Under the pieces are notes generated by a model that was not told where the DNA came from, did not search any database, and saw only the letters and a list, made by a program, of their open reading frames with translations. A DNA stretch of 64,000 nt from Porphyrobacter sp. (GTDB lineage: Bacteria; Pseudomonadota; Alphaproteobacteria; Sphingomonadales; Sphingomonadaceae): positions 1-64,000 of the forward strand of contig JAPZRO010000002.1 in the NCBI GenBank assembly GCA_027531395.1, written 5' to 3'. Below are positions 17,890 through 25,863 of this stretch, piece after piece. A program made the position numbers and the translations under genes. The stretch's first letter is position 1. Each line of letters starts with the position of its first letter.

Positions 17890-18687
17890 TCACTCGGCCG
17901 CGGCAGGTGCCGCCGCCGTGGCAGCAGCGCCGCCGGTGCCGGTAGACGAGACCCCTTCGTCCTCCAGCAGTTTCTTCACATCGACGATCGCATCGACCCC
18001 GAGCAGACCCGCCATCTGGCGCGCGCGCGAGCGCAGCGTCTCGGGCTGTTCCTCGTCCTTGGCAATCTGCGCGAACAGCTTGCCTGCCTCGGCGGTGTTG
18101 CCGCTTTCCAGATGGGCCATCGCCACCAGTTCTCCGGCGCTGCCGAACCACGGACTATCGGGCTTGGCGAGCGGGCCGAGCCGCGCGATCACGTCGGCGG
18201 GCTTCATCCTCTCATAGCGCGCGGCGACATCGCGGATTGTCGCCAGATCGCGCAGCGCGGGCGGCGCATCGGCATCGCCGGCGACCTGCTGGTAGAGCCC
18301 GGAGGCCTTGTCCACTTCGCCCTGCTCGAGCGCGGCGGCCGCCTGCAGCATCCGCGCGGCGGTGCGCGCTCCTGCCGAGCCATCGTCGAGCAGCGGCGCG
18401 ACCTTATCGCTCGCGCCCTTGAAATCGCGCTGGTTGGCCGCATCGAGCGCGGCGATCAGGGTTTCGGACTGCTCCTCAAGCCCGCCTTCACGGTAATTGT
18501 CCCACAGCATGTAACCGCCCAGTGCCGCGATCAGAGCGATGATGCCGCCCAGCAGCTTGGTGCCGTGGTTGCGCATGAATTCGAGCGCATCGTCCTGACG
18601 CACCGCCTCGTCGATCTCGCGGATCAGGATATCGTCCTCGGCCGGAACCGCAGGCGTGGAGGAAGGAGTGGTCGGAGTGCGCGCCAT
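17890..18687 (-). CDS. YfgM-like membrane-anchored tetratricopeptide protein
   Basis: A 265-residue protein with a cytoplasmic N-terminus, one membrane helix near residues 45-65 (LLGGIIALIAALGGYMLW) and a periplasmic helical repeat domain. YfgM is an ancillary protein at the SecYEG translocon that interacts with periplasmic chaperones, and its gene normally precedes bamB, as here. The C-terminal tail is rich in Ala, Gly and Thr. GTTGCTC-rich sequence upstream offers no obvious promoter. Confidence 0.85.
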   Translation of the reverse strand: MARTPTTPSSTPAVPAEDDILIREIDEAVRQDDALEFMRNHGTKLLGGIIALIAALGGYMLWDNYREGGLEEQSETLIAALDAANQRDFKGASDKVAPLLDDGSAGARTAARMLQAAAALEQGEVDKASGLYQQVAGDADAPPALRDLATIRDVAARYERMKPADVIARLGPLAKPDSPWFGSAGELVAMAHLESGNTAEAGKLFAQIAKDEEQPETLRSRARQMAGLLGVDAIVDVKKLLEDEGVSSTGTGGAAATAAAPAAAE

Positions 18688-18870
18688 GCCGGGCTCTGTG
18701 TCCTTGTTGCTCTTCTAGTCTCGCCTGTGCCGCAGGCGGAACTGCCGCGCTCTTTAGGCAGGTGTGCGGCCTTCCGCAATGGCACGCAAGGCCCCGTCTG
18801 CCAATCTGCGCAGATGTGTGCAGGCCGCCGGTTGAACCGTCGATGAAGCGCCCGCGCCTGCCGGCAAGCT

Positions 18871-20013
18871 TCAGAAATCGCGCCCAAGCGCCCGAGCATA
18901 GGCTGCGCGGTAGGCCGCGACCATCTGCGCCGCATCGTAATGGGCCGTGGCGCGCGCGCGATTGGCGGCGCCGATCCGGGCGCGCAGGGCCGGGTCCTCG
19001 GCCAGTTCCTCCAGCATCACCCCCAGCGCCGCCGCGTCGCCCGGCACCGCGATGAAGGGCCGGTTTTCCTCGGCCACCATCTGCCGGACGTCGCCGACAT
19101 CGGGCGCGGCCACCGGCAGACCCGCTGCCATCGCCTCGACCACCGAGAGCGGAAACTGCTCCGAGGCGGAGGACAGCGCGAAGATATCGAACAGGCCGAT
19201 AATCTTGGCCGGATCGGGCACCGCGCCGGGCAGGTGGACGCGGTGGCTCACATCCAGCGCCTCGGCTCTGGCGGCAATCGCCTCGCGCTCGGGCCCCTCG
19301 CCGCAGATAACCAGATGCCATTCCTCGGGCAGGCCGGCCATCGCCTCGACCAGCATCGGCAATTGCTTGACCGGACGCAGGCCCGCGAGCGTGCCGATCC
19401 AGCGCTCGCCCTCGCGCTTGATCAGCCGCAGCGCGCCCGGCTCGGGCGGTGCGGCAAAGGCGGCGGTGTCGATCCCGTTGACGATCCGCAGCACCTTTTC
19501 GGGCGGCTGCGCCCAGGGGCCGGTGGCGATTGCCTCCAGCCCGGTCGAAGGCACGATCACCCGCGCCGCCCCCCGCAGCGCCGCGCGGCGATAGAGGTTG
19601 CGGCGGGTCTTGAGGCCGCCCGCCTCGTCCTCGTTGAACCCGTCCTCATGATGCACCAGCGGCGGCAGGGCGAAGGGCTTGGCAAAGGCGGTGTGCGCCA
19701 TCGCCACGTCCATCGCGCCCCAGTTGTAGGTGCACACCAGATCATAGCCCTTCAGCGCTTCGGCCAGCGCCGCCAGCCGCCCGGGCGTAGGCAGGCCCTT
19801 GAGCGCGGGGAAATCCTTGGGGAAGCGAACCTTGATCTCCGGCGCGATCAGCGCGCGCGCACCCACGGCTTCGGGCTCGGCGGAGACGATGGTGTGCTCC
19901 ATCGCGCTCCCGAAAGCGTTCATCAGCTTGACGCTACGCACCTCCTTGCCCCCGGCGGAGAAGGTGGAATGGCAATGGAGGACGCGCAATGCCGCCCCGG
20001 CGTGCCTGCTCAT
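18871..20013 (-). CDS. glycosyltransferase family 4 protein
   Basis: A 380-residue GT-B glycosyltransferase. The N-terminal acceptor domain starts with LRVLHCHSTFSAGGKE. The C-terminal nucleotide-sugar domain has GTLAGLRPVKQLPMLVEAM and the EX7E motif in ASEQFPLSVVEAMAAGLPV. These are retaining GT4 enzymes active on exopolysaccharide, lipopolysaccharide or glycolipid precursors; the sugar and acceptor are unknown. Its start overlaps the upstream alpha/beta hydrolase by 4 bases. Confidence 0.88.
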   Translation of the reverse strand: MSRHAGAALRVLHCHSTFSAGGKEVRSVKLMNAFGSAMEHTIVSAEPEAVGARALIAPEIKVRFPKDFPALKGLPTPGRLAALAEALKGYDLVCTYNWGAMDVAMAHTAFAKPFALPPLVHHEDGFNEDEAGGLKTRRNLYRRAALRGAARVIVPSTGLEAIATGPWAQPPEKVLRIVNGIDTAAFAAPPEPGALRLIKREGERWIGTLAGLRPVKQLPMLVEAMAGLPEEWHLVICGEGPEREAIAARAEALDVSHRVHLPGAVPDPAKIIGLFDIFALSSASEQFPLSVVEAMAAGLPVAAPDVGDVRQMVAEENRPFIAVPGDAAALGVMLEELAEDPALRARIGAANRARATAHYDAAQMVAAYRAAYARALGRDF

Positions 20014-20876
20014 TCGATCCCGTCCAGCAGCGCGTGGATCGCGGCGCGCGCCTCGGGCTCGTCGAGTGTCGGGGCATGGCCGACGCGCGGCACGGTGATC
20101 GAACGCATCGCCGGATTGCGCACGCCCATCTGACGCACGGTTTCAGCGGTGAGCAGATCGGAAAGCTCGCCGCGCACCAGCAGCATCGGCACGCCCGCCA
20201 GCGCCTCGAAGGCAAGCCACAGATTGGGCGGCGCGGCATTGCCGGGCTTCGCGAAAGGCTCGGCGATCGCCATGTCGTAATCGAACCCGATCCGCCCGTT
20301 CTGGGTGACGACCATCGTGCGCTTGGCCATTTCGAGCCACAGGTCGAGATCGTAATCGGGGAAAGCGGGGGAATGCACCGCCTGAAGCCCGCGCGCGGCG
20401 TGGACCCAGGTGGGATAGGAGCGGCCCTGCCCGACATAGCCCGAAATGCGCCCCAGCCCCCCGGCTTCGACCTCGGGCCCGATATCGTTCATCACCACCG
20501 CCGCGATCCGCCCCGGCTGGGCGTGCGCCAGCAGCATCGTCATCAGCCCGCCCATCGAGGTGCCGATCGCGATGAAGCGGGTGATGCCCTGCTCGGCCAG
20601 CAGTTTCTCGACATCGCCGACATAGACCAGCGGGTTGTAGCTGTCCGAGTCCGGCGCATAGTCGCTGAGGCCGCGCCCGCGCATCTCCGGCACGATCACG
20701 CGGCGGCGGGCGCACAGATCATCGGCCAGCGGGCCGAAGTCGCGGGCGTTGCGGGTGAGGCCGTGCATGCACAGCACCGGCAGCGCGGCGGAGCCTTCGG
20801 GACCGGGATAGTTGCGGTAATGAAGGTTGAGGCCGTCGCTGCTGGTCCAGTAGCGATCTTCGTAATTTGCAGCCAT
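20010..20876 (-). CDS. alpha/beta hydrolase
   Basis: A 288-residue alpha/beta-hydrolase-fold enzyme. The oxyanion segment is MHGLTRNARDF, the nucleophile elbow is GTSMGG (serine), and the catalytic histidine lies in PRVGHAPTLDE near the C-terminus. Likely a serine esterase or lipase of unknown substrate. I chose ATG 20876, preceded by AAGGGAA; an open frame continues further upstream across selO but reads as antisense. It is divergent from selO. Confidence 0.88.
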   Translation of the reverse strand: MAANYEDRYWTSSDGLNLHYRNYPGPEGSAALPVLCMHGLTRNARDFGPLADDLCARRRVIVPEMRGRGLSDYAPDSDSYNPLVYVGDVEKLLAEQGITRFIAIGTSMGGLMTMLLAHAQPGRIAAVVMNDIGPEVEAGGLGRISGYVGQGRSYPTWVHAARGLQAVHSPAFPDYDLDLWLEMAKRTMVVTQNGRIGFDYDMAIAEPFAKPGNAAPPNLWLAFEALAGVPMLLVRGELSDLLTAETVRQMGVRNPAMRSITVPRVGHAPTLDEPEARAAIHALLDGIE

Positions 20877-20968
20877 GAACGGCGATATTCCCTTGGTGCG
20901 AGTGGCAAACGCGGGAGGTTCCGTGAAGGCGCCTTGCGTGCTTGCGTGCTTGTCCCCAGTATCGCGGC

Positions 20969-22390
20969 ATGAGCTTGGCCATGCAACACCCGACATCATC
21001 GGTCCCCTATCGCGGCGATCCCGCCATTCTTGCGCTCGCCGACTGGCTGGCGAGCCCGGTTGCCGCGGCGGACTTTCCCGAGGCGCGCCTGCGGTTCCGC
21101 AATGATCGCGCCGCGGCGAGCGTGGGACTGGCGGGCCTCGACGATGCGGCCTGGGCCGCGCATTTCGGACGATTCGTCCCGCTCGAGGCCAATCTGCCGC
21201 AGCCGCTTGCGCTGAAATATCACGGCCACCAGTTCCGCGTTTACAACCCCGAGATCGGCGACGGGCGCGGGTTCCTGTTCGCGCAGATGCGCGATGAACG
21301 CGGGCGGCTGATGGACCTCGGCACCAAGGGTTCGGGCACCACACCCTACAGCCGTTCGGGCGACGGACGGCTGACGCTGAAGGGCGCTGTTCGCGAGATC
21401 CTCGCCACCGAGATGCTCGAAGCATTGGGCGTCAACACCTCGAAGACCTTTAGCGTGATCGAGACCGGCGAAGCCTTGTGGCGCAACGACGAGCCCTCGC
21501 CGACGCGCTCGGCGGTGCTGGTGCGGCTGAGCCATTCGCATGTCCGCATCGGCACCTTCCAGCGGCTGCTGGCGCTCGAGCAGGCCGACGAGATGGCCGC
21601 CCTCGTCGACTATTGCCTGACGCAGTTCCCGGGCCCGCCCCCGCCCGCCGATGCTCCGGGGCGCGACGAGCCTGCGGTGATCCTGATGCACAATGTGGTC
21701 GAGCGCATGGCAGATCTCGCCGCAAGCTACATGGTCGCAGGCTTCGTCCACGGCGTGCTCAACACCGACAACATGAACATCACCGGCGAGAGCTTCGACT
21801 ATGGCCCGTGGCGCTGGCTGCCGACGTGGGACCCGTCATTCACCGCCGCCTATTTCGATCATGCCGGGCTCTATGCCTTCGGCCGCCAGCCCGAGGCGCT
21901 GCACTGGAACTGCGGCCAGTTTGCGGTGGCGCTGCGGCTGCTGGCGGACAGCGCCCCGCTGATCGCCGCGCTCGAACGCTTCGGGCCGCTCTACATGGCC
22001 AATGTGTCGCGGCGCTGGTGCTGGCGGCTCGGGGTCGAACCGCGCGGGATCGAGGAGGACACCCGCCTTGTCTCCCTGTGCGAACAGGCGATGCGCGAGG
22101 GCGGGCTTCAGCCTGACGCTTTCTTCTTCGCAAACCGGGGCGGGCGCGGCGCGGAACAAGGCGAGTTGGGCGAGGCGCTGGCGGACTACACACCCCTCCC
22201 CTCGGCGCACGAATACTGGTCCGATTCCGCCCCGCAATCGCTGCTGATCGACGAGGTCGAGGCGATCTGGGCCGCGATAGACGAGGGCGACGACTGGGCC
22301 CCGCTCCACGCCAAGGTCGAGAGCCTGCGGCGGATGGGCGCAGCCCACGGCCCCGCGCCGCTCGCCGCCGGGCACCGGCCCTCGGGCTAA
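20969..22390 (+). CDS. selO: protein adenylyltransferase SelO (YdiU/UPF0061 family)
   Basis: A 473-residue pseudokinase-fold enzyme that transfers AMP from ATP to Ser, Thr or Tyr of target proteins, linked in E. coli and mitochondria to redox homeostasis. Family hallmarks are intact: ALKYHGHQFRVYNPEIGDGR, DLGTKGSGTTPYSRSGDGR and HGVLNTDNMNITGESFDYG, which carries the catalytic Asp and Asn. The C-terminus lacks the selenocysteine found in animal SelO. Start chosen at ATG 20969; ATG 20981 is an alternative. Confidence 0.92.
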   Translation: MSLAMQHPTSSVPYRGDPAILALADWLASPVAAADFPEARLRFRNDRAAASVGLAGLDDAAWAAHFGRFVPLEANLPQPLALKYHGHQFRVYNPEIGDGRGFLFAQMRDERGRLMDLGTKGSGTTPYSRSGDGRLTLKGAVREILATEMLEALGVNTSKTFSVIETGEALWRNDEPSPTRSAVLVRLSHSHVRIGTFQRLLALEQADEMAALVDYCLTQFPGPPPPADAPGRDEPAVILMHNVVERMADLAASYMVAGFVHGVLNTDNMNITGESFDYGPWRWLPTWDPSFTAAYFDHAGLYAFGRQPEALHWNCGQFAVALRLLADSAPLIAALERFGPLYMANVSRRWCWRLGVEPRGIEEDTRLVSLCEQAMREGGLQPDAFFFANRGGRGAEQGELGEALADYTPLPSAHEYWSDSAPQSLLIDEVEAIWAAIDEGDDWAPLHAKVESLRRMGAAHGPAPLAAGHRPSG

Positions 22391-22396
22391 CACCTA

Positions 22397-22465
22397 GGCA
22401 GACGCCACAGGGCGTTCACCCTATCTTTTCACCTTCGGGCGCATTACCTCTCGCGCCCGTCTGCC
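22397..22465 (+). promoter_or_regulatory. predicted structured 5' leader of the astD-type gene
   Basis: GGCAGACG (22397-22404) pairs perfectly with CGTCTGCC (22458-22465). Inside, CGGGCGC (22436-22442) can pair with GCGCCCG (22453-22459), which competes with the outer stem at two bases. The loop of the inner hairpin contains CCTCTC (22447-22452), complementary to GAGAGG (22488-22493) in the ribosome-binding region. Mutually exclusive pairings of this kind suggest a translational switch or attenuator. I do not recognise a known riboswitch class. Confidence 0.4.
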
Positions 22466-22497
22466 GGATCATACCTTCAAAGGGGAGGAGAGGCGCC

Positions 22498-23910
22498 GTG
22501 ACCGATAACATCCTCGTTTCCTTCGAACCCGCCAGCGGCGAGGAATTGTGGCGGGGCATGCACGGCGATGTCGAGGCCGCGGTCTCCGCCGCGCGCCGGG
22601 CGTGGCCGGCCTGGGCCGCGCAGCCGCTCACCAACCGCATCCAGCTGCTGCGCGCCTTCGCCAACGAGGTGCGGCGCGAGGCCGAACCGCTCGCCGAACT
22701 GATCGCGCGCGAAGCGGGCAAGCCCTTGTGGGAAGCCCGCAGCGAAGTCGATGCGGTGGTGAACAAGGTCGATATATCGGTGCAGGCCTATGCCGAGCGC
22801 ACGGGCAAGAAGAAGTTCGACGCCGGGATCGGCGCGAGCGCGGCGGTGCGCCACAAGCCGCACGGGGTGATGGTGGTGCTCGGCCCCTACAACTTCCCCA
22901 TGCACCTTCCCAACGGCCACATCGTCCCCGCCCTGATCGCGGGCAATGCGGTGCTGTTCAAGCCTTCGGAAAAGACCCCCGCAGTGGGCGAGGCGCTGGT
23001 CGCCTGCCTGCACCGCGCGGGCGTGCCCGAGGACGTGGTGCAGCTCGTCATCGGCGGGCCGGAGGAAGGCAAGGCGCTGGTCGCCCACCCCGGCACCGAC
23101 GGGGTGCTGTTCACCGGCTCGGCCAATGCGGGCATCGCGATCAACCGCAAGCTTGCCGCCAATCCGGGCAAGATCGTCGCGCTGGAGATGGGCGGCAACA
23201 ATCCGATCGTCGTGATCGACACCCCCAAGCTGACCGATGCCGCGACGCTGATCCTCCAGAGCGCCTTCACCAGCGCCGGACAGCGTTGCACCGCCGCGCG
23301 GCGGCTGATCGTCAAGGACAGCGTGTATGACGATCTGATGGCCGAGCTCGTGCCGCTGGCGCGCAAGCTGATGGTCGGCGATCCGCTCGGCGAGCCGCAG
23401 CCCTTCATGGGGCCGGTGATCGACAATGAGACCGCCGACCGCCTGTCGGAGAGCTTCGTCACGCTAATGACGGCCGGCGGGCGGCCGCTGCTGCACATGC
23501 GCCGCACCATCCCCGATCTGCCCTTCCTTACCCCGGGCATCATCGATGTCACCGACATTCCCGACCGCCCCGATATCGAGCTGTTCGGCCCGCTGCTGCA
23601 GGTGATCCGCGTGCCCGATCTCGATGCCGGGATCACCGAGGCGAACAACACCCGCTTCGGCCTCTCGGCCTCGCTGATCGGCGGTACCCCCGACGATTAC
23701 GGACGGTTCTGGGCCAATATCCGCGCCGGGATCATCAACTGGAACGGGCCGACCAACGGGGCATCGTCCAAGGCGCCCTTCGGCGGGATCGGCCTTTCGG
23801 GCAATCACCGCCCCGCGGCCTATTACGCCGCCGACTATTGCGCCTATCCGGTGGCCAGCACCGAGATGGACCAGCCGCGTGCCACCATCGGGGTGGGCCT
23901 GCGGCCTTAG
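22498..23910 (+). CDS. astD: succinylglutamate-semialdehyde dehydrogenase (AstD-type aldehyde dehydrogenase)
   Basis: A 470-residue NAD-dependent aldehyde dehydrogenase. The cofactor region reads VVLGPYNFPMHLPNGH, the catalytic glutamate lies in ALEMGGNNP, and the nucleophile is the cysteine of SAGQRCTAARRL. These patterns and the length fit AstD, which oxidises N-succinylglutamate semialdehyde in the arginine succinyltransferase pathway. No astA, astB, astC or astE is in the window, so the pathway link rests on sequence alone. GTG start at 22498 behind a strong AGGGGAGGAG. Confidence 0.85.
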   Translation: MTDNILVSFEPASGEELWRGMHGDVEAAVSAARRAWPAWAAQPLTNRIQLLRAFANEVRREAEPLAELIAREAGKPLWEARSEVDAVVNKVDISVQAYAERTGKKKFDAGIGASAAVRHKPHGVMVVLGPYNFPMHLPNGHIVPALIAGNAVLFKPSEKTPAVGEALVACLHRAGVPEDVVQLVIGGPEEGKALVAHPGTDGVLFTGSANAGIAINRKLAANPGKIVALEMGGNNPIVVIDTPKLTDAATLILQSAFTSAGQRCTAARRLIVKDSVYDDLMAELVPLARKLMVGDPLGEPQPFMGPVIDNETADRLSESFVTLMTAGGRPLLHMRRTIPDLPFLTPGIIDVTDIPDRPDIELFGPLLQVIRVPDLDAGITEANNTRFGLSASLIGGTPDDYGRFWANIRAGIINWNGPTNGASSKAPFGGIGLSGNHRPAAYYAADYCAYPVASTEMDQPRATIGVGLRP

Positions 23911-23916
23911 GACAGG

Positions 23917-24630
23917 TCAGGACGCGCGGTAGTAGAGATCGACCGCGGTGAGGCCGTTCGCCGCCTTGCGCAAGGTTACCAGCAGCGCCTCGCCCGACGG
24001 GCCGCTGGCGGTGATGCTCTCGCCCTCCCCCGAATGGCGCTGCGGCTCAAGCCCGGCGCGGCCGGCGCGGACATAGTGGTATTGCAGCACGTCCTCGCCC
24101 GGGGCGGCGGTGTGGTAGCGGATCACTCGCAGGCCGCATCCGGCAGCATCGCTCCCGCCGGCCTGCACCACCATCCCCTGCGGCATGATCGCAGCGACCT
24201 GCGGCAGCTTCGCCGCCCAGCCGAACCCCTCCTCAAGGCCTGCATTGCAGGCCCTGGATGCGCCGATAGCGGCGAGCCCGTCCTGAGCCCTGCCCCCCGG
24301 CGCGGGCAGCGCGAAAGGCGCGGCAACGGGCGAAGGCAGGGACGGAATCGCACCCTCCGATAACAGATCGAGCCGCCCCGCCTCGCGCGCCGCCTGCGCG
24401 GCCTCGGGAGTGGCGGGCAGTAGCGGCAGCGCGGTGTCGGCGGCAAAGCCGAGCACGGCGTTGGCCTCGTTGCGGGCGGAAAGATCGGGATCGCTCATCA
24501 GCGGATCGTGAAGCGCGGCGGCGACCAGCGGGTCGGACACGAAGGGATCGCCTTGCGCACCTTCGTCCGGCGCGCCCGAACAGGCGGCGGCCAGCAGGAC
24601 AGGCAGGAGAAGGATCGCAGTTCGACGCAT
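23917..24630 (-). CDS. putative lipoprotein, function unknown
   Basis: A 237-residue protein starting with MRRTAILLLPVLLAAACSG, a lipoprotein signal whose lipobox cysteine is residue 17. The mature region is rich in Ala, Pro and Asp, with a more ordered C-terminal half containing IRYHTAAPGEDVLQYHYVRA and a final VDLYYRAS. No family recognised. An open frame extends upstream to 24834 across a strong hairpin, but the lipoprotein signal marks ATG 24630 as the real start. Convergent with astD. Confidence 0.7.
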   Translation of the reverse strand: MRRTAILLLPVLLAAACSGAPDEGAQGDPFVSDPLVAAALHDPLMSDPDLSARNEANAVLGFAADTALPLLPATPEAAQAAREAGRLDLLSEGAIPSLPSPVAAPFALPAPGGRAQDGLAAIGASRACNAGLEEGFGWAAKLPQVAAIMPQGMVVQAGGSDAAGCGLRVIRYHTAAPGEDVLQYHYVRAGRAGLEPQRHSGEGESITASGPSGEALLVTLRKAANGLTAVDLYYRAS

Positions 24631-24671
24631 CCGCGCCTCATGCCACAGGATGGTTAAGAAACGCCGCTCGC

Positions 24672-24829
24672 GGGCTAATTGAAAGCGCCTCCGGCAAGCC
24701 CGAAGGCTGCCGGAGGCGCTTCCCGCGAAACCCGAAAGCTTCGCGCCGGCGACCGCTTGGTGGGAACGGCCGCAAGGGACCGGAGCCGCGACAGGGAGAG
24801 GGGGAGAATCGGCGGCCCCGTAGTCTTCG
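24672..24829 (-). ncRNA. candidate small RNA, about 150 nt
   Basis: Read leftward, TATAAA (complement of 24834-24839) could serve as a -10, although no good -35 is visible at 17 bases. The predicted transcript carries a C/U-rich tract (complement of 24793-24806) complementary to Shine-Dalgarno sequences, then a 6-bp hairpin, then the terminator at 24684-24720. C/U-rich anti-SD tracts are a known feature of alphaproteobacterial trans-acting small RNAs. No Rfam family recognised; this is a prediction from layout only. Confidence 0.35.
24684..24720 (-). terminator. intrinsic terminator-like hairpin, minus strand
   Basis: AGCGCCTCCGGCA (24684-24696) and TGCCGGAGGCGCT (24708-24720) pair perfectly over 13 bp. 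On the minus strand the loop folds further as GCC-UUCG-GGC, a stable tetraloop, and is followed by TTTCAATT. The UUCG loop and T-rich tail both favour leftward termination. It could end the candidate small RNA or attenuate the lipoprotein gene 54 bases downstream. Confidence 0.65.
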
Positions 24830-24960
24830 TTCATTTATAGAGCCGTCAACATGAACGAATCGGCAGCAAGGGTGAAAGCTGGCGTTCATCGCGCGGGCCT
24901 TGCGCCCAAAGCCTCACGCGGCTTGCGCGGGGACCAAGCGGAGCCTAACGGCAGCGCTCC

Positions 24961-25863
24961 ATGACCACCCCTGCACCCTCCTCGCACGCCCCGTCCGGCC
25001 TGCCTCCGGCGATCGGCGCTTACCTTATCTGGGGGTTCCTGCCGCTCTACCTGATGCTGGTGCAGAGCGTGCCGGCGTTCGAGTTCGTCGGCTGGCGGAT
25101 CATCTGGACGCTGCCGCTGTGCCTCGCCATCGTCGCCTTCCGCCGCCAGTTCGGCGAATTGCTCGGCGCGCTGCGCAGCCCGCGCGCGATGCTGGCGCTG
25201 CTGGCTTCGGCGGTGCTGATCGCGATCAACTGGTTCGTCTACATCTGGGCGATCATGGAGGGCGAGGTCTATGCGACCTCGATCGGCTATTACCTCAACC
25301 CGCTGATCAACGTGCTGCTGGGCACGCTGTTTCTGGGCGAGAAGCTGTCGCGGCGCCAGTGGATCGCCGTCGCCATCGCCGCAGTCGCGGTGGCGCTGCT
25401 GGCGGCAGGCGCACTCACCAGCCTGTGGATCAGCCTCACACTCGGTTTCAGCTTCTCGCTCTATGGCCTTGTCCGCAAACAGGTTGCCGTCGGATCGCTG
25501 CCCGGCCTGACCATCGAAAGCGCGATCCTGCTCGCTCCGGCCATCGTGATCGCCTGGTGGTATGCAGCCGGCCCGCAGGGCTCGTCCTTCGGGCAGGACT
25601 GGTGGATGAGCGCGCTCATCATCTTCTCGGGCGTGGTCACCGCCGTGCCGTTGCTGCTGTTCGCCATCGCCGCGCGGCGGATGGATTATTCGGCGCTCGG
25701 CTTCATCCAGTATCTCTCGCCGACGATCGTGTTCTTCCTCGGCCTGTTCGTGTTCGGCCAGCCACTCGCACCCGCCAAACTGGTCAGCTTCGTGCTGATC
25801 TGGGTCGCGGTGGGCGTGTTCGTCTGGGACCTGTGGGCGAAGCGGCGGGCGGCGTCAGCCTAG
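24961..25863 (+). CDS. rarD: EamA-family transporter RarD
   Basis: A 300-residue inner-membrane protein with ten predicted helices in two EamA halves, of the RarD branch. IGAYLIWGFLPLY, the NWFVYIWAI segment and SIGYYLNPLINVLLG are typical. It probably exports a small metabolite by the drug/metabolite transporter mechanism; the substrate is unknown. Its last 9 bases overlap the convergent pyrC gene. Confidence 0.88.
   Translation: MTTPAPSSHAPSGLPPAIGAYLIWGFLPLYLMLVQSVPAFEFVGWRIIWTLPLCLAIVAFRRQFGELLGALRSPRAMLALLASAVLIAINWFVYIWAIMEGEVYATSIGYYLNPLINVLLGTLFLGEKLSRRQWIAVAIAAVAVALLAAGALTSLWISLTLGFSFSLYGLVRKQVAVGSLPGLTIESAILLAPAIVIAWWYAAGPQGSSFGQDWWMSALIIFSGVVTAVPLLLFAIAARRMDYSALGFIQYLSPTIVFFLGLFVFGQPLAPAKLVSFVLIWVAVGVFVWDLWAKRRAASA

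Larger units (their letters stand above)
24631..24960. other. 330-base intergenic region with strong hairpin and AT-rich dyad
   Basis: The region lies between the leftward lipoprotein gene and rarD. It contains a 13-bp hairpin (24684-24720), a second small hairpin (CGCGAA/TTCGCG, about 24725-24746), a purine-rich stretch GGGAGAGGGGGAGA (24793-24806) and a 9-bp inverted repeat (24826-24834 and 24851-24859) around a TATAAA on the minus strand. No protein-coding gene is convincing. I interpret it as a possible small-RNA gene read leftward. Confidence 0.5.

Noticed and set aside
24630..24834. Long N-terminal extension of the lipoprotein from 24834
   Set aside because: It would be translated through a strong hairpin and would bury the lipoprotein signal, which clearly begins at 24630.
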